This document shows positions 35,081 through 46,832 of a stretch of DNA of 64,000 nt, one piece after another. The notes under the pieces were generated by a model. The model saw nothing but the letters and a program-made list of their open reading frames with translations, was not told the DNA's origin and did not search any database. How positions within the stretch are numbered: position 1 is the first letter of the stretch; the number at the start of each line of letters is the position of its first letter. The translations under genes and the position numbers were made by a program. Source of the stretch: Macrotrachela quadricornifera (Eukaryota; Rotifera; Eurotatoria; Philodinida; Philodinidae). The stretch covers positions 857,740-921,739 of the forward strand of contig JAJEKB010021317.1 in NCBI GenBank assembly GCA_022393335.1. Direction: 5' to 3'.

Positions 35081-35588
35081 AATTTTAATTGCTAAAGTTT
35101 TGATTTTCAAATAGGGTCATAGTCGACGAGTAGCTATAGTTATCGACAAACCTGTCAAAAGGACCATGCGTAAAAAAGCCAGATAGTGAAATGGCTGGAA
35201 AAATATAATATTGAATTTGATTCGATATTGAAGAAATCGGAATTATTAGAGATCGGTTTCGACAGCAGACTCAAAAAAGAATGTAAAGTATAGATTGTTC
35301 TACAATATTCATATGTTTCGAATCTATAATGATTAGGTCGACGAGATCATCTAAGAGTTCAATGTCGAAATATTGGGTTTGTCCGTGCGTCATTGTTTAT
35401 TAAACCTGATTGAGATTGTTTGGTATGGATTGGTTGTTGAATTCCTCGCTGGCTTTGATGAAAAGGCAGATGCGACGTATAAAGCGGCGGATGAATTTTT
35501 GGAGAATAAGATTGAGCCGCAATTAGACGATGAAGATTCCGATATCGAAGTTAACAATCTTTCCAAAATCAACGATGATAATACATAG
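35081..35588 (+). pseudogene. Relic of a DDE transposase (IS630/Tc1-mariner-like C-terminal half)
   Basis: Fragments in shifting frames: VAIVIDKPVK (resembling the VIVIDNA..H block with the second catalytic Asp), VKWLEKYNIEFD and KKSELLEI (the region between catalytic residues), then RHCLLNLIEIVWYGL, resembling the HC.LNPIE..W block that carries the last acidic residue, and finally an acidic C-terminus in an open frame to 35588. Stops and frameshifts are frequent. Terminal repeats were not found. Confidence 0.5.
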
Positions 35589-37145
35589 GGTGATTTCTTT
35601 TATGTGTTACGATTTTTTTTTGTTATAATGGATTCAACATCATTGAAAACAGCGAAATAAAAGCGAAAATGGCTGTTAGAAAGCACTAGCTATATCAGAG
35701 TTCGAAGGAATGATAAAACTCATTGGTGATCAAAGTAAATCATGTCTACTTGATCATAAGTTAATCGACCGAATAGACGATGCTCTTGTATACTAAAGTA
35801 GCTTCTTTCTAATGGTGAAAAGATCAGCTCGGTAGCTGCATTCGTTTAGAAGCTATTCCTAGCGGAGTTTTCTCCATTTACTTTTGGCGCCGACAATAAT
35901 TATTAAACTAATTAATATTCATAAGCCGTCCTCAAATTTGGATTCTTCATCTTCAATTACCCTTTGATCGAACTTTCTATACACCTATCACTCAGTTTTC
36001 ATTAGTTTAATACATGTTGAAATCTGATTGGCTTGGACAGACAGACAAACTTTAAGCATTTTTAGCCACCGAAGTAAACGGTGTATAACTTTTTCTTTCA
36101 GAAAAGAAATTACCGATTGTCATATAGATGAGAGCAATAGATTTTTCATAGATTCAAGTATAAAAAAGATCCAGCTCTCGTGTGTTCGAAGATATGCAAT
36201 CATCAGTTGACTTCGACTCTATCGTAGTTACTCAAAATGATCGAATCTCAAATTCAATCGCAATGTAACTACTACTTCAAAATTATCCAAATCATATATT
36301 TAAACTACCTGAATCAAGATTTTGTCCAACCTTCAATAAGATATGAGTAAATGAAATTTATGTGTTGTTAATGCTTGTCTTGCACTCGTTGTAAGATAAT
36401 ACAATTGTTGTTCTTCTCATCAACATGGATTCACAATTTCCAGTCAACAAAAATGAAACAAATAATAATATTTTTCCTTAATCATCATGTAAACAGCTTC
36501 ATCCTATTTCATATTTCAAATCAATGCAAATGGTCTTGTCTGTTTTCTTATGTTGTTTATCTGTATGTCTAAAAAGGTTTATATTCTCGATAAAATGAAA
36601 CTTTGGAAGTATTTCTTTTGATTTCATTTATTAAAGCCTTTCATATAAAGCATATTTACCTATCCCCCAATTAATACTAAGACGTATGTATACATTTGGT
36701 AGAAAGAAAAAAAATATGAAATCATACAGTTAATGTTATTCAAGTATACATTATTCACCTATATACAAAATACACATATTAATGTAGATTATTCACAGAA
36801 TGTTGATGAAAAATTGTATTGCCACTAGAGTAATATTACTTGCAATATTACTTCCTCCGCGTAAATTTCACTCTTAGTATTTATTCTTCGTGCAAACGTC
36901 ATTCTTAGAAATAATTCTGTTGAAAAAATGAGTCACTCAGAAGAATAAACGCATATATTATCTGAAAAAGAGATAAACCATGAATTTCTTCAGATCCTGC
37001 CATACCACGAAACATTAAAGGTCGATTCAGTACCATTTTGCCGGAATATTGATCTTTGTCATATACTTGATGGTAGTCTAAGAATAAGTAAGAATTCATA
37101 CTATTATTCACCTTCTCAGTAACCATATTTTTAATATAATACTAG
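35589..37145. other. Intergenic
   Basis: No confident gene. A minus-strand ORF at 36905-37126 gives a protein-like peptide but no recognisable domain and no clear splice partners. Confidence 0.45.
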
Positions 37146-38611
37146 TACCACAGAAAATTGGTGACGAGCACAAGATCGATCTTGCTATATGTTTGCGTTT
37201 ATTTCAACCCGGTGAGCATTATTACAAGCAATTGGAATGTCAAATTCTTTCTTTAATTTCTGATAATGCTATAGGCATGCCATCGATGCTTGATAGATGT
37301 TTCGAATATTATCGTAACTGTCCAGAATAACTCACTACTATTCGCAGATTCGGAAAAAGATATCATGCTGGAGATGCTGTACATTGGTTTACAAAGGATA
37401 CTTTTATCTATCGATTCGTGAACAAGATTCTTCGTTTAGGCAACATTGAATGGTTTCATAATATGCGCTTCTACATAGCTCATCTCGGTGCACAACTAGA
37501 AGAACTTAAATTCAAACAAAAAGATACTTTGAATGGAGTGCAAACAGTATATCGTGGCCTTCGACAATCGAAAGAACAGCTAGAAACACTGGAGAAATTG
37601 ATCGACAGTGTCGTTTTCGCCAAGAGCTTTACATCAGCTAGTTGGGATAAATCAGTTGTACTTTTCTTTGCTGGAGTCAATCAACCGCAAAGTCCAGAAT
37701 CACAACCATTGCTGCTCGAATTTACCATAAATTTCAGCTCACCATCTGTTACAGCTGCTGATGTTAGTGATTTGAGCTATTTTCCCGAGGAACGCGAAGT
37801 TCTCTTTGATATTGGCACTGAATTTCGTGTAGAATCACTAACATTTGATTCGTTGGACAATGTCTGGTTGTGTCGATTGTCTGCTCCCACTGAAATAACT
37901 TTACCGACTATAATACCGATGTGCAGACTCGCTGAAAAAGATTTTTCAAATTTGGATACATATACAAATGAAGAAGCTATGATGGATAGGAAAATGCGAT
38001 TTAGTCGTCGTCATAAGTTCGACCCATGTATGAACTCGCCAAGACGAAATGAATGGTGGCGTACACACCAAACACTACGCTGGATAGCAGATAGTCCTGT
38101 TGATCTGGCTCGAATATATCAACAGAAAGGTATACGAAGCTGGCAACAAGGCAATTTTCAGAAGGCAAAGGTCTACTATGAAAATGCAGCCGACCTCTAT
38201 GAACAGCAAGCTATAGATCAAAACGAGCTGGTCTGTTTTTACGCCGTTTTTAGCTTTATTCTTTACAAAACCGCCGAATACACTAAGGCCATTGACTTCG
38301 GAGAGCGAGCTCTGGTTATAGGTCTGCAACTTCCAACCTTAGAACCTTTGATTCTCGCTCGATGTTATCGTATTCTGGGTCTTGCTTATTTTCTAGTAGA
38401 TCACATTGAAGATGCACTTAAGTGTCATCATCAAGCACTAATTATCGATGAAAAACTTCGATTCTCAGCAAAATGGAGTATGATATTAACCTTCCGTAAC
38501 TTTGCACATATATACGGTAGCCGAGGCGATAAAACACGAGCAATAGAGTATATGACCAAAGCTAAGAATAGCTTCTCAGAACTCGCCACATATTTCTCAG
38601 GATCACATTAA
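37146..38611 (+). CDS. Mono-ADP-ribosyltransferase with TPR repeats; one premature stop
   Basis: The frame opens at 37146 after a possible AG acceptor and reads through to 38611 except for one TAA at 37328-37330, where the family would be expected to have a sense codon (CPE*LTTIRRF). The catalytic domain shows the R-S-ExE layout of arginine-specific ADP-ribosyltransferases: Arg in VYRG near 37550, Ser in SFTSAS near 37630, and E-x-E in PEEREVLF near 37790. This enzyme type transfers ADP-ribose from NAD to protein side chains. About four kinesin-light-chain-like TPR units follow (38100-38590) for protein binding. An N-terminal exon before 37146 is not found. If translation starts at the ATG at 37460 the R-S-E residues remain. 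Either a recent pseudogene or a sequence error. Confidence 0.7.
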
Positions 38612-39050
38612 AAAATGGTATTACGATCAAGCCGTGTTGGATGTGTTTATTATTTGTATATCGCCAAGGAGCATAGAGTAAAATGATTTTTACTCAATAG
38701 TTAAAAATCTAGAAAATGTAGGTCTATCAGTATTTTATCCGTTTCACTCAATTCTTTCATGGCGAATCGGTTTTTTGAGGAAAATAACTTCAATATATCA
38801 ATTTTCATGCATGCTCACGGTCGATAGATGTATTCATTGATATTTTCGATGTATGGCAAGTATGCATATTCGTCACCAGGATTTTTTCAATAAAATTTAC
38901 AATGTTGGTTTTTTTCCCATGTTCTTTTCTTCTGTGATTTATGGGATTTTTCCGACTTGTTCAAACATGCGTATATAAATATGTACATCCTTCTAGTCGA
39001 GATAATGAAAATAAACTAAACTCACCTTTTTTCAAAATTTATAATTTACA
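38612..39050. other. Intergenic
   Basis: AT-rich; nothing recognised. Confidence 0.5.
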
Positions 39051-39057
39051 TGCTATT

Positions 39058-40414
39058 TGAAGAAAGGGAGAGTGATGTGAGCAATTCAGAAGATGGTGTG
39101 GATTCACAAGTCTGAATCCAAATAGAATCAGAATCGGATATTGAATTCTTGGTGGATTATGGAATGATGGAAGAAGTATGACTAATCCTGTCGATCGCTA
39201 TCGAAATATCATCATTGATGAGATTATTAGTCTCATGGTTTGTGAGACTAATCGATATTCAGAACAACACGTACAAACGCAGAACCTTACCAAACGATCT
39301 AAAACTTTTCAATGAGAACCAACTACTAATGAAGAAATGCTCGAAATTGTGAGAATGATTAGTGAAATGAGATTATTATTACACCAAAAGCAAGTTGTTT
39401 GAATCAGAAAGTCATTCAAAATACCATATCGAGATATAGATTTGAATTACTTCTCGAATTTTTTCATTTTTCGAACAGCCAGGAAGAGCATGCAAACCAA
39501 GACAGATTGTTCAAATTGAGATCACTTTTAGCTTCTATCGACGAAACAATGGTACTAAGAAAATAAAAGCTAGCGACTACTAATAAACACACCTGGAATT
39601 TTATGGCTTATACTGGTAAGCAGAATCCAATGGTTGATCTTGGGCACGGTCAAACTGTCGTAATCGATTTGATGGATGAACTTTTGGGATGCCATCGAAC
39701 TGTAGTAGTTGGCAATTTCTTTGCAAGTATGTCTCTCGTAGAAAGTTTATTGCGAAATGACACTTATCTTATTGGAATACTGAGAAGCAATCGAGCTGGA
39801 CTTGGGTATGAAGTGGTTTAGAAGGATCTACAACATGATGAAATTTATAGACATCAGAGCAATAACGATATAAAACTAATCAACTGGGAAGATAAAAGAG
39901 ATGTTTTGACGATATTCACAAAGCCAATGAACACGTCGTGAAACCACAAATTGTCCTCGATTATAATACGGTATAGATTTATCTGGCCAGTTATTTACAT
40001 TTTATACATACCTTCGACAGTCCAAAAAATGGTATCACAAGGTGACATTTGAGATGATATTTCGAGTGACAATAGTGAATGCGTATTTGATTTACAAAGA
40101 ATATTATGACACAAGCAGTACGATGAAACTATAGCTTCGTGAAAATCTTGTGCGATCTTTAATTCTTGATCTGCCATTCAAGTACCTAAAACCTGGTCCG
40201 ACATAACAGCCAACAAGCCAGACAAAAGCGAAAATTCACTGATCACGTGTTCGAAGAAATGGACGCATCTGTCCGCAATGTCCGAAGGCGCTGTGTCGAT
40301 TGTTATGAATAGATGCGACAGCAACGATTACGAGAAGCAAGTGCAACGTCAACAAAGAAAATAAAAACTTTCTGTCCTGCTTGTTTTAATGATAAGCACC
40401 ATGCTATGAAATAA
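39058..40414 (+). pseudogene. Decayed piggyBac transposase
   Basis: Plus-strand fragments in order: an acidic N-terminus (REISDV-like, SNSEDGVDSQ), NPVDRYRNIIIDEIISLMVC.ETNRYSEQ split over short frames, LLASIDETMV, a 72-codon open frame at 39603-39821 (TGKQNPMVDLGHGQTVV, VVGNFFASMSLVESLL, RSNRAG), then SKKWYHKVTFEMIFRVTIVN, KEYYDTSSTMKL, and a zinc-ribbon C-terminus (RRCVDCYE, FCPACFNDKHHAMK). The order matches DDE_Tnp_1_7 piggyBac proteins. At least ten stops or frameshifts are present. ACCCACCGGTGA at about 40490-40501 resembles the terminus of the derivative at 55292-56124, so the 3' end probably lies there. Confidence 0.85.
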
Positions 40415-40995
40415 AAGACTCAAAAGTTACAAAGAAAGGAAAAAGGAAAATGTTTTTCTATACAGTTTCTTCTCAAAACATAGTGTGACCCACCGGTGAG
40501 TTACATTGCCGTAAAAAGGTAAAAAAAAATATACGATGCAAAAAATTTAAATGAGTCAAAGTAAAAAAGAATACATCGAAACATGTAAGATTTGGTATAG
40601 TTTTCAGGTGGAGCTGTGACAGAACCATAGATATACGATCTTATTCGGTATGATCCTTTGTACATGTATACATATTTGAAATTGTTTCTAAAAAAATGAT
40701 CTGGATATTTATAATCCATACAATCAAAAATATTTGAATAGCTAACTCAGTTCGTTTATTGATGATGATGCGTTTGACTGGAATATCAAAATCGGGAAAA
40801 AAATTGTTCCATAAAAGTGTTAGAAATCCCATGAATTTATCCAAATAGAATTTTTATAGAATGCAAGAAACCAATATTTATGGTCACAGGACCAATCGAA
40901 ACATCATATTATTAATGTAGAAATCAATTTTCTTACTATCAGTTTTGGTGGATGCGTTATTATTAAGAATACTGATTTATAATTAACCTTCATAT
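40415..40995. other. Intergenic
   Basis: Probable 3' end of the piggyBac relic followed by AT-rich sequence. No gene recognised. Confidence 0.45.
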
Positions 40996-41814
40996 TTAAT
41001 TGATCATACTATTGGTGTAATAGATATAAATGGTGGAACAATAGTAACACATATGATTAAAAAATGTTTATCTGGTGCGAAATTAATAGTTGATTTGATA
41101 AGTGTACATACAAAAACTAAAAAATCTTTTTATAAAAATTAGTTATCATGGATTAGCATATTGTGATCGTATTTATTAATGAAATTTTCATATTTGAGTA
41201 TTTACAAATTTTACACAAGATCATTTAGATTTTCATAAAACAATTAAGAATAACTTTTAAAATATTTATCATCTAGAACTAAAATTAATTACAATTATCC
41301 ATCATATTTAGAATTCTATTCCTTGTATAGATACATGTTTAACCACTTATTCACATTTATTAAATCTTTAGAAACATTTAAAAGTGTTAAAGGTTGATTT
41401 GAAATTATTATGAAATCTAAACTATTTTCATTTGTAAGAGATTATGCACATATACAAGATGAATTAGAAAAACTATTGACAATGGCCGATTGATTGTTGA
41501 GTTTCGATGTAATAATCGTAGTGATCGATCAAAAAAGGCTTATAACATGAGAGAGCCCTTATCAAGAAAATCCAAAAACAATAATTAATCAAATTTTATC
41601 AGTAATTCAGAATAAAACAAATGAGAATCGAATTTATGTTGAACTAGATAGGGAAAAATCAATATATTTAACGATGAAATTAATTAAGGATAAAAATAAT
41701 TTAATTATAATTACTGAAAAAGGTTATGAAACAATACTTATAATAGTCGATAATGACATAGCATTTAATGAGAAAACAAACTCTTCTATGAAAGATTTCA
41801 TCAAATATAAATAA
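40996..41814 (+). pseudogene. murE: Relic of a bacterial-type MurE ligase
   Basis: MurE adds the third amino acid to UDP-MurNAc-L-Ala-D-Glu in peptidoglycan synthesis. Read in the three plus frames, family motifs appear in the correct order: a damaged P-loop TIGVIDINGGTIVTHMI (expected GTNGKTT) at 41008-41060; SYHGLAYCDR at 41142-41171 (SSHAL region); TNFTQDHLDFHKT at 41204-41242; IKSLETFKSVKG*FE at about 41357-41404 (GRFE region, Arg to stop); DYAHIQDELEKLL near 41440-41478; NGRLIVEF then CNNRSDRSKKA at 41481-41540 (expected FGCGGDRDRSKRP); and VELDREKSI then LIIITEKGYET at 41638-41735 (expected AGKGHE). About 100 codons before the GRFE region are missing. Frameshifts and stops make it non-functional. 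Probably a horizontally acquired gene that decayed. Confidence 0.8.
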
Positions 41815-42269
41815 TTATTCCTAAATCCTTCAATTAATTTATCTTTTTTATTTAAGTTAGAAAATCTTTTCTTATGAAAATCGACAAGATTTCATAACGA
41901 AGTAAGGATGCTTATCAGGATAATTAACTAAAGTTATTTTTAAAAGCACGCTTTATTTCCATGACAGTATCAATATATTCAAATGATGGTACCTTATTCA
42001 GATATTGTGATGAAAAATCAATTTTGTTAATTTAGATTACATATACATATTAGTATATTTATTTTCGGTCATGTTGATATAAGATAACGAAGAAAAATTC
42101 GTTCATACCATACATAATGATTTAGTCGAGTCAGTATCATATTGTAATAATAATAGATAAGAATAAGAAAAGCATATATTTTATAAGGATCAAAAAAGGA
42201 GATTTATTCAATTAGATATTATTTTTATTCTTATTGAAAATTATTTAGACAGCTTAAGTAACTGGTGCT

Positions 42270-42537
42270 GTTTGATGAATAGACTCGATATAGTATTACA
42301 GTCAATGCGTATTGTACACATATGACTTTTGTATTATTTTTTTAAAATATAATATTATAAAAAATTTCAACAGGGATCATCGAAACACCATTGTTTGATA
42401 AATTTAGTGAAAATATGTGAGAAGTTATAGGACATTGAGATAATGTTGAAAATTTGGTTTTATTTCTTGCAAGCAAATATTCTGATTATATTGTTGAACA
42501 GAGTATCTTAGTTAATGACGGAAGATATTTTTCTTAA
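42270..42537 (+). pseudogene. Relic of a short-chain dehydrogenase/reductase C-terminus
   Basis: YSITVNAYC (about 42287-42312) resembles the I.VN.V.PG region of SDR enzymes. After about 60 bp that could be an intron, one frame from 42370 reads TGIIETPLFDKF, then stop codons at 42418 and 42436, then DNVENLVLFLASKYSDYIV and SILVNDGRYFS up to TAA at 42535, the usual classical SDR ending (VLFLAS....TGQ...DGG). The N-terminal cofactor-binding half is not recognised. Whether it is related to the MurE relic 450 bp upstream is unknown. Confidence 0.6.
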
Positions 42538-43640
42538 ATTCTAATAAAACTTATCTTACGAGGAAAGATTTTCAAGTATAAATCATCGTTTTGAATGGGA
42601 TATATACTAATGTTTTAGAGCTTGATAAATTGATTCTAGTGGAATGAAGTTTTTGGAATATTTCTATTAGTGTACTCAATTAGAATCAATATATATTTCA
42701 TAAGTTAAATAATGAAGATAAATGTTCTGTTAACTTTATAAATCGTTTATTGATGAAATTGTCGTCATTCACATTGACTTTGTTGCTATCTTCTCGGATT
42801 GATTATCATCTTATATTAATTTCTCAAGTTTTTTTTTGTCAAAATTGTTTGTGTAATTATTGAAAAATCATTAGAAATCTCGTGATAATACATTCTAACT
42901 ACGAGAATAATCAAGACAATGCAAACCATTCTGGGGTTGGAATCCAAATGAAAAATTATAACTGTGCAATTCACTAATTCCCATTTAAAATTGTGCTTTG
43001 CACTTATGAACTTTCTTTTATTAGACTATTTAAAAAATATCCATGAATAAAGGCATTTTCATAATAATAGAAGAAAAGACAAAGAGTCTCTGACAATTCA
43101 CAACAAATACAGGTAATTTGGATTTTGCTATAGTAAAGATATGAAAACAAAAGTTGCACTAGTTTTTTTGTTTGCATTATTATATCACATTGTGTTGACT
43201 TAACTTTTCTTATATTATATGATAACAAACATATAGCATTGCACTGTCATCTATGATTAAACTTGTGTGATGGTATCTTCTTTTGATAAGAACGAGCACA
43301 AGGTATTTATTTTTTCAACTTATACACTATACATTGTTTGGAGCGGCAGCAAAAGTATCACACTTTGATAAACAACTACTTGAATCAATCACTTGAAGAT
43401 ACTTCAAAATGTTCTTGAATATGGGGAAAGTCAAATTGCTTTGATAGTCAACAGTCGACGTTCTCGTCTTATTATAATAAAAATATCAAGTACCAATTCT
43501 ATCTGTGTGTGTTTTTCATTCTTCGATAATTCTAACGCACCATATACAAAAATAAATAAAAAAAGATCAATTAAAGTTGATGGAATAGCATTGAAATATT
43601 TGATGTATATATTTATCTATTATTATTGTAGATTAATCCA
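42538..43640. other. Intergenic, upstream of FMO gene
   Basis: AT-rich; no gene recognised. Contains the presumed promoter and 5' UTR of the downstream monooxygenase. Confidence 0.5.
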
Positions 43641-44939
43641 ATGCAGAATAGTCGTGTATGTATCGTAGGTGGTGGCGCATCTGGTCTTGTATGTGCACGT
43701 ATTCTTGCCTTGGATTATAATTTTGAACCAACGATATTTGAACAAAATGGATTTATTGGTGGTCAATGGCATTATGATCCAGATGGAACTATTGGTACAT
43801 CAGCAGTTTATCGTGATATTCGAGTCACTACAAAATGGTCCGTTATGCAATTTACCGATTTTCCTGCTCCTAACAATGGATCTGATTGCGAACATGTTGG
43901 TTGTAGTGAAATGGAAGAATATTTAATTGCCTATGCTAAACAATATGATCTTTATAAATATATTCTTCTTAATACTAAAGTTGAGTCAATTGATGAATCA
44001 TTTACGGTTACCTATACTACACGCCTTGATTCCTCTCGACAAGAGAAACAACAATTACCTGTACGTTCTAATCAAATTTTGTTGAAAAAAACTGATGATT
44101 ATGCAATTTATTCGGAGAAATTTGATGCTATATGTGTAGCTAATGGTCAGCATTCTGAAGTATTTATTCCTGATGATATTCCAGGTTTAGAAAATTCAGA
44201 TCGAACATTTCCAATTTTTCATTCAAAAAAGTATCGTCGTCGAGAAGATTTTAAAGATCAATGTGTAATTGTCGTTGGTGGAAGTCATTCAGGCATTGAT
44301 ATATCTGGTGAATTATCATCAGTAGCTAAACAAGTCATATTGAGTATGAAAGAAAATAATAAAATGTTTGATATAGTTATTAATTTACTTCGTCGAAGTG
44401 GAAAACAACTATGTACTGATTATCTTTCAACAACATTTTCATTTGCACCAACTATTGAACGTATTGATCGTGATACTGTTTATTTCAAAGATAATACTCA
44501 AATAAAACCTGATTGTCTCATTCTTGCTACTGGTTATAAATATAATGTACCTTTTCTTCAAGGTAATTTACGTGTTGATAGGAAAGAAAATTATCGATAT
44601 TTATATCCATTATATAAACATATATTTCATATTAATTATCCAAATGGTACACTCGCTTTTATTAATATTCCCGTTGGTACTGCAACATTTCCATTTGCGG
44701 AAATTCAATCACATTTTATAGCACGAGTTTTACGTGGAGAAGTTCAATTACCAACAAAGGATGAAATGATGTCTGAAGTTGATAATCCATTATTACCACA
44801 GAATAGTAGATATCATTTAGTAAATATGATTGAATATGTTAGAATATTGATTGAAATGATGAAACAAAGTGATAAAAATTATAATTATATATTTACGATT
44901 GATGATCAACGAAGAGTACATAAAATAATCAAAGAATAA
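43641..44939 (+). CDS. Flavin-containing monooxygenase
   Basis: Single-exon 432-aa FAD/NADPH enzyme that oxygenates nucleophilic N or S atoms of small molecules. The FAD-binding Rossmann motif GGGASG is at residues 10-15, followed by FEQNGFIGGQWHY. The FMO-identifying motif F.....H...Y appears as FPIFHSKKYRRREDF near 190-204, the NADPH-binding VVGGSHSG near 211-218, and the ATG-Y motif (LATGYKY) near 295-301. Length is at the short end of the FMO range. No C-terminal membrane anchor is evident, so it may be soluble. The start is the first ATG before the glycine-rich motif, with stops upstream in frame. Intact. Confidence 0.93.
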   Translation: MQNSRVCIVGGGASGLVCARILALDYNFEPTIFEQNGFIGGQWHYDPDGTIGTSAVYRDIRVTTKWSVMQFTDFPAPNNGSDCEHVGCSEMEEYLIAYAKQYDLYKYILLNTKVESIDESFTVTYTTRLDSSRQEKQQLPVRSNQILLKKTDDYAIYSEKFDAICVANGQHSEVFIPDDIPGLENSDRTFPIFHSKKYRRREDFKDQCVIVVGGSHSGIDISGELSSVAKQVILSMKENNKMFDIVINLLRRSGKQLCTDYLSTTFSFAPTIERIDRDTVYFKDNTQIKPDCLILATGYKYNVPFLQGNLRVDRKENYRYLYPLYKHIFHINYPNGTLAFINIPVGTATFPFAEIQSHFIARVLRGEVQLPTKDEMMSEVDNPLLPQNSRYHLVNMIEYVRILIEMMKQSDKNYNYIFTIDDQRRVHKIIKE

Positions 44940-46832
44940 AATCGTACAAAACTATTCTCTTTCATTATGTTGTTTTTTCTCTTCCTTGTTCATTTTTATA
45001 TTACTATCTATACCCTATATACAATCTGCACGATTTTTCAGTTGTGGGCGAAGTGTGATTATCGTATGTTATGGAACTCAAGATAACTATAAAGAGACCC
45101 GTTACCATTCTTCATAAAACATCGCGAGGAGGTGGAACTGACTTGTTGTCCGAATATATCCATGTTTCATTCGAATAGGAGCACAAAGATTCATTGCTTA
45201 ATTATTGTATATACCATGGACTAATATTGGACGACTAACTATCATCTATATGAAACATAGGCTTTTTCAGGCTGTATTAAAGATATCTGTTGATAACCTC
45301 TAAATTGTTCGCATATGTCTATGCTTCATCCGAATAATAGCAGAAAAACCGTCTGCTAAAATCTGATTGGTCGAAAAAATTGATCATTAGGAGAAGGATC
45401 AGATGTGACATTCAACATTATTTTGTGAAACACGATCTGAAAGAGAGTATTGAAGTGTTTAGGGATAGAAATTTGGACCTCCCCCCTCTCCGACAGATCG
45501 TGACCGACAGCTAAGATTAGCATCACAGACCGTGATCGACAGACTCGGTAGCCTTCGCCACAGACTGTAACCGATGGACAAAATTGACGTCACCATTACA
45601 GACAGCGGCCGACACTGTAGTAACTCTTACAATTCTAGCATAGACTGTAATCTACAGAGGACTAAGGACCATCATAGACACTTATTTGGACAAACTCTGG
45701 ATATTTCGTATACAATGTACGTAGTTTCATCGTGTTTCACATTTTTAATCCCGTAGAGATTGCGTTGAAAGCTTTTTATGAATATACGAAAAAGAATTAT
45801 TTTTGACCAAGACGAAATTGATCTTATTACAATAAGATGCAGAGAATGATGACTTTTCTCATATGTATCATATCATGTTTAGAACAAATCCATATTATTT
45901 TCTACAGAAAAAAATAGAAATATCATATTAAGATCATCTTCTCAATTTATTTTATGGCAAAAATAATTAATAAAACTAGTTCAGATGTTTATGTTGAAAT
46001 TTGGATCCACTATAGGCCATAGACGTGATGAACGTTATCACTGACATCGTATTATTTTCTCATTGACAAAATAATTAAGAAGCCCGATCGTGTTTCAAAT
46101 TTTAATTCTGCAGAAATTCAGGTAACAGCTTTTTTTTAATTATTTATATCGATAAAAATATTTTCAGCATTAGAATTTGCATTACAGGAAGATCTTACGG
46201 TTAAAATTATTTTTTGAATTCAAGAACATTTCTAGTTGAACTTGTTTTACCGTACTTGGCGTACACATTTGTTTATAGCAGATGAGTTTCTTATTTAAGA
46301 AACTCAATGAGATAATTCTCTTTAAAAAAAAATTCCTATTAAAATCGTAATTAAATCCAGTAAGTAAGCTCCTATAAACTGAACAGAGAAAGATTTCTTA
46401 TCTAAAAGGTAAAGTAAACTGTAAAGTACTTCTTTTACATCGACTTTTTTTAATAGAATTTAATCAGATATAACATTAGAATATAAGAGACAGGTATTTT
46501 TAAAAAAAAAGTAGAAAACATAAGCGAAGTTCAACGGTTGATCATCAAAGAGAACATTGCTGTTCTTGACATTTTTCAATAAATATTCTAAGATTACTTC
46601 AAAATGATAATTAAAAAAATGTAAAAGGAGATCTGAAGAAGAAGAAAACAAAACACACAGAATAATATATGTGATAATACATGAGATAGTAGTTCAAAAA
46701 ACTAATCTCATATCCGATATAAGTTCAAAAAATTCTAAAGATTCTATATATATTTTTTTTTGTTTAGTTTTGTTCAAATTTGTTGAAAGAACACGTATAT
46801 ATTTGTATGTTAAATCGTTTGTATTCATTATA
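44940..46832. other. Intergenic between FMO and GPCR
   Basis: No gene recognised apart from the degenerate minisatellite at 45490-45660. A weak direct repeat (CATGTTTCATTCGAAT-like words) near 45160 and 45320 suggests an old duplicated segment. Confidence 0.5.
45490..45660. repeat. Degenerate minisatellite, ~35-39 bp units
   Basis: Four to five diverged units, each starting with a form of CACAGACYGTGAYCGACAG (45492, 45523, 45559, 45596 and a weaker one near 45640). The region is clearly GC-richer than its surroundings. Confidence 0.55.

Noticed and set aside
36905..37126. Minus-strand ORF giving a plausible-looking 73-aa peptide
   Set aside because: No recognisable domain, no splice partners and no supporting context; kept out of the gene list.
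37418..37420. GTG as the start codon of the ADP-ribosyltransferase gene
   Set aside because: Homology in the same frame continues upstream of this codon, so it is an internal Val, not a start.
40996..41814. Bacterial contamination as the source of MurE-like motifs
   Set aside because: The stretch is AT-rich like its flanks, has stops and frameshifts, and lies between eukaryotic mobile elements and genes; a contaminant would be intact.
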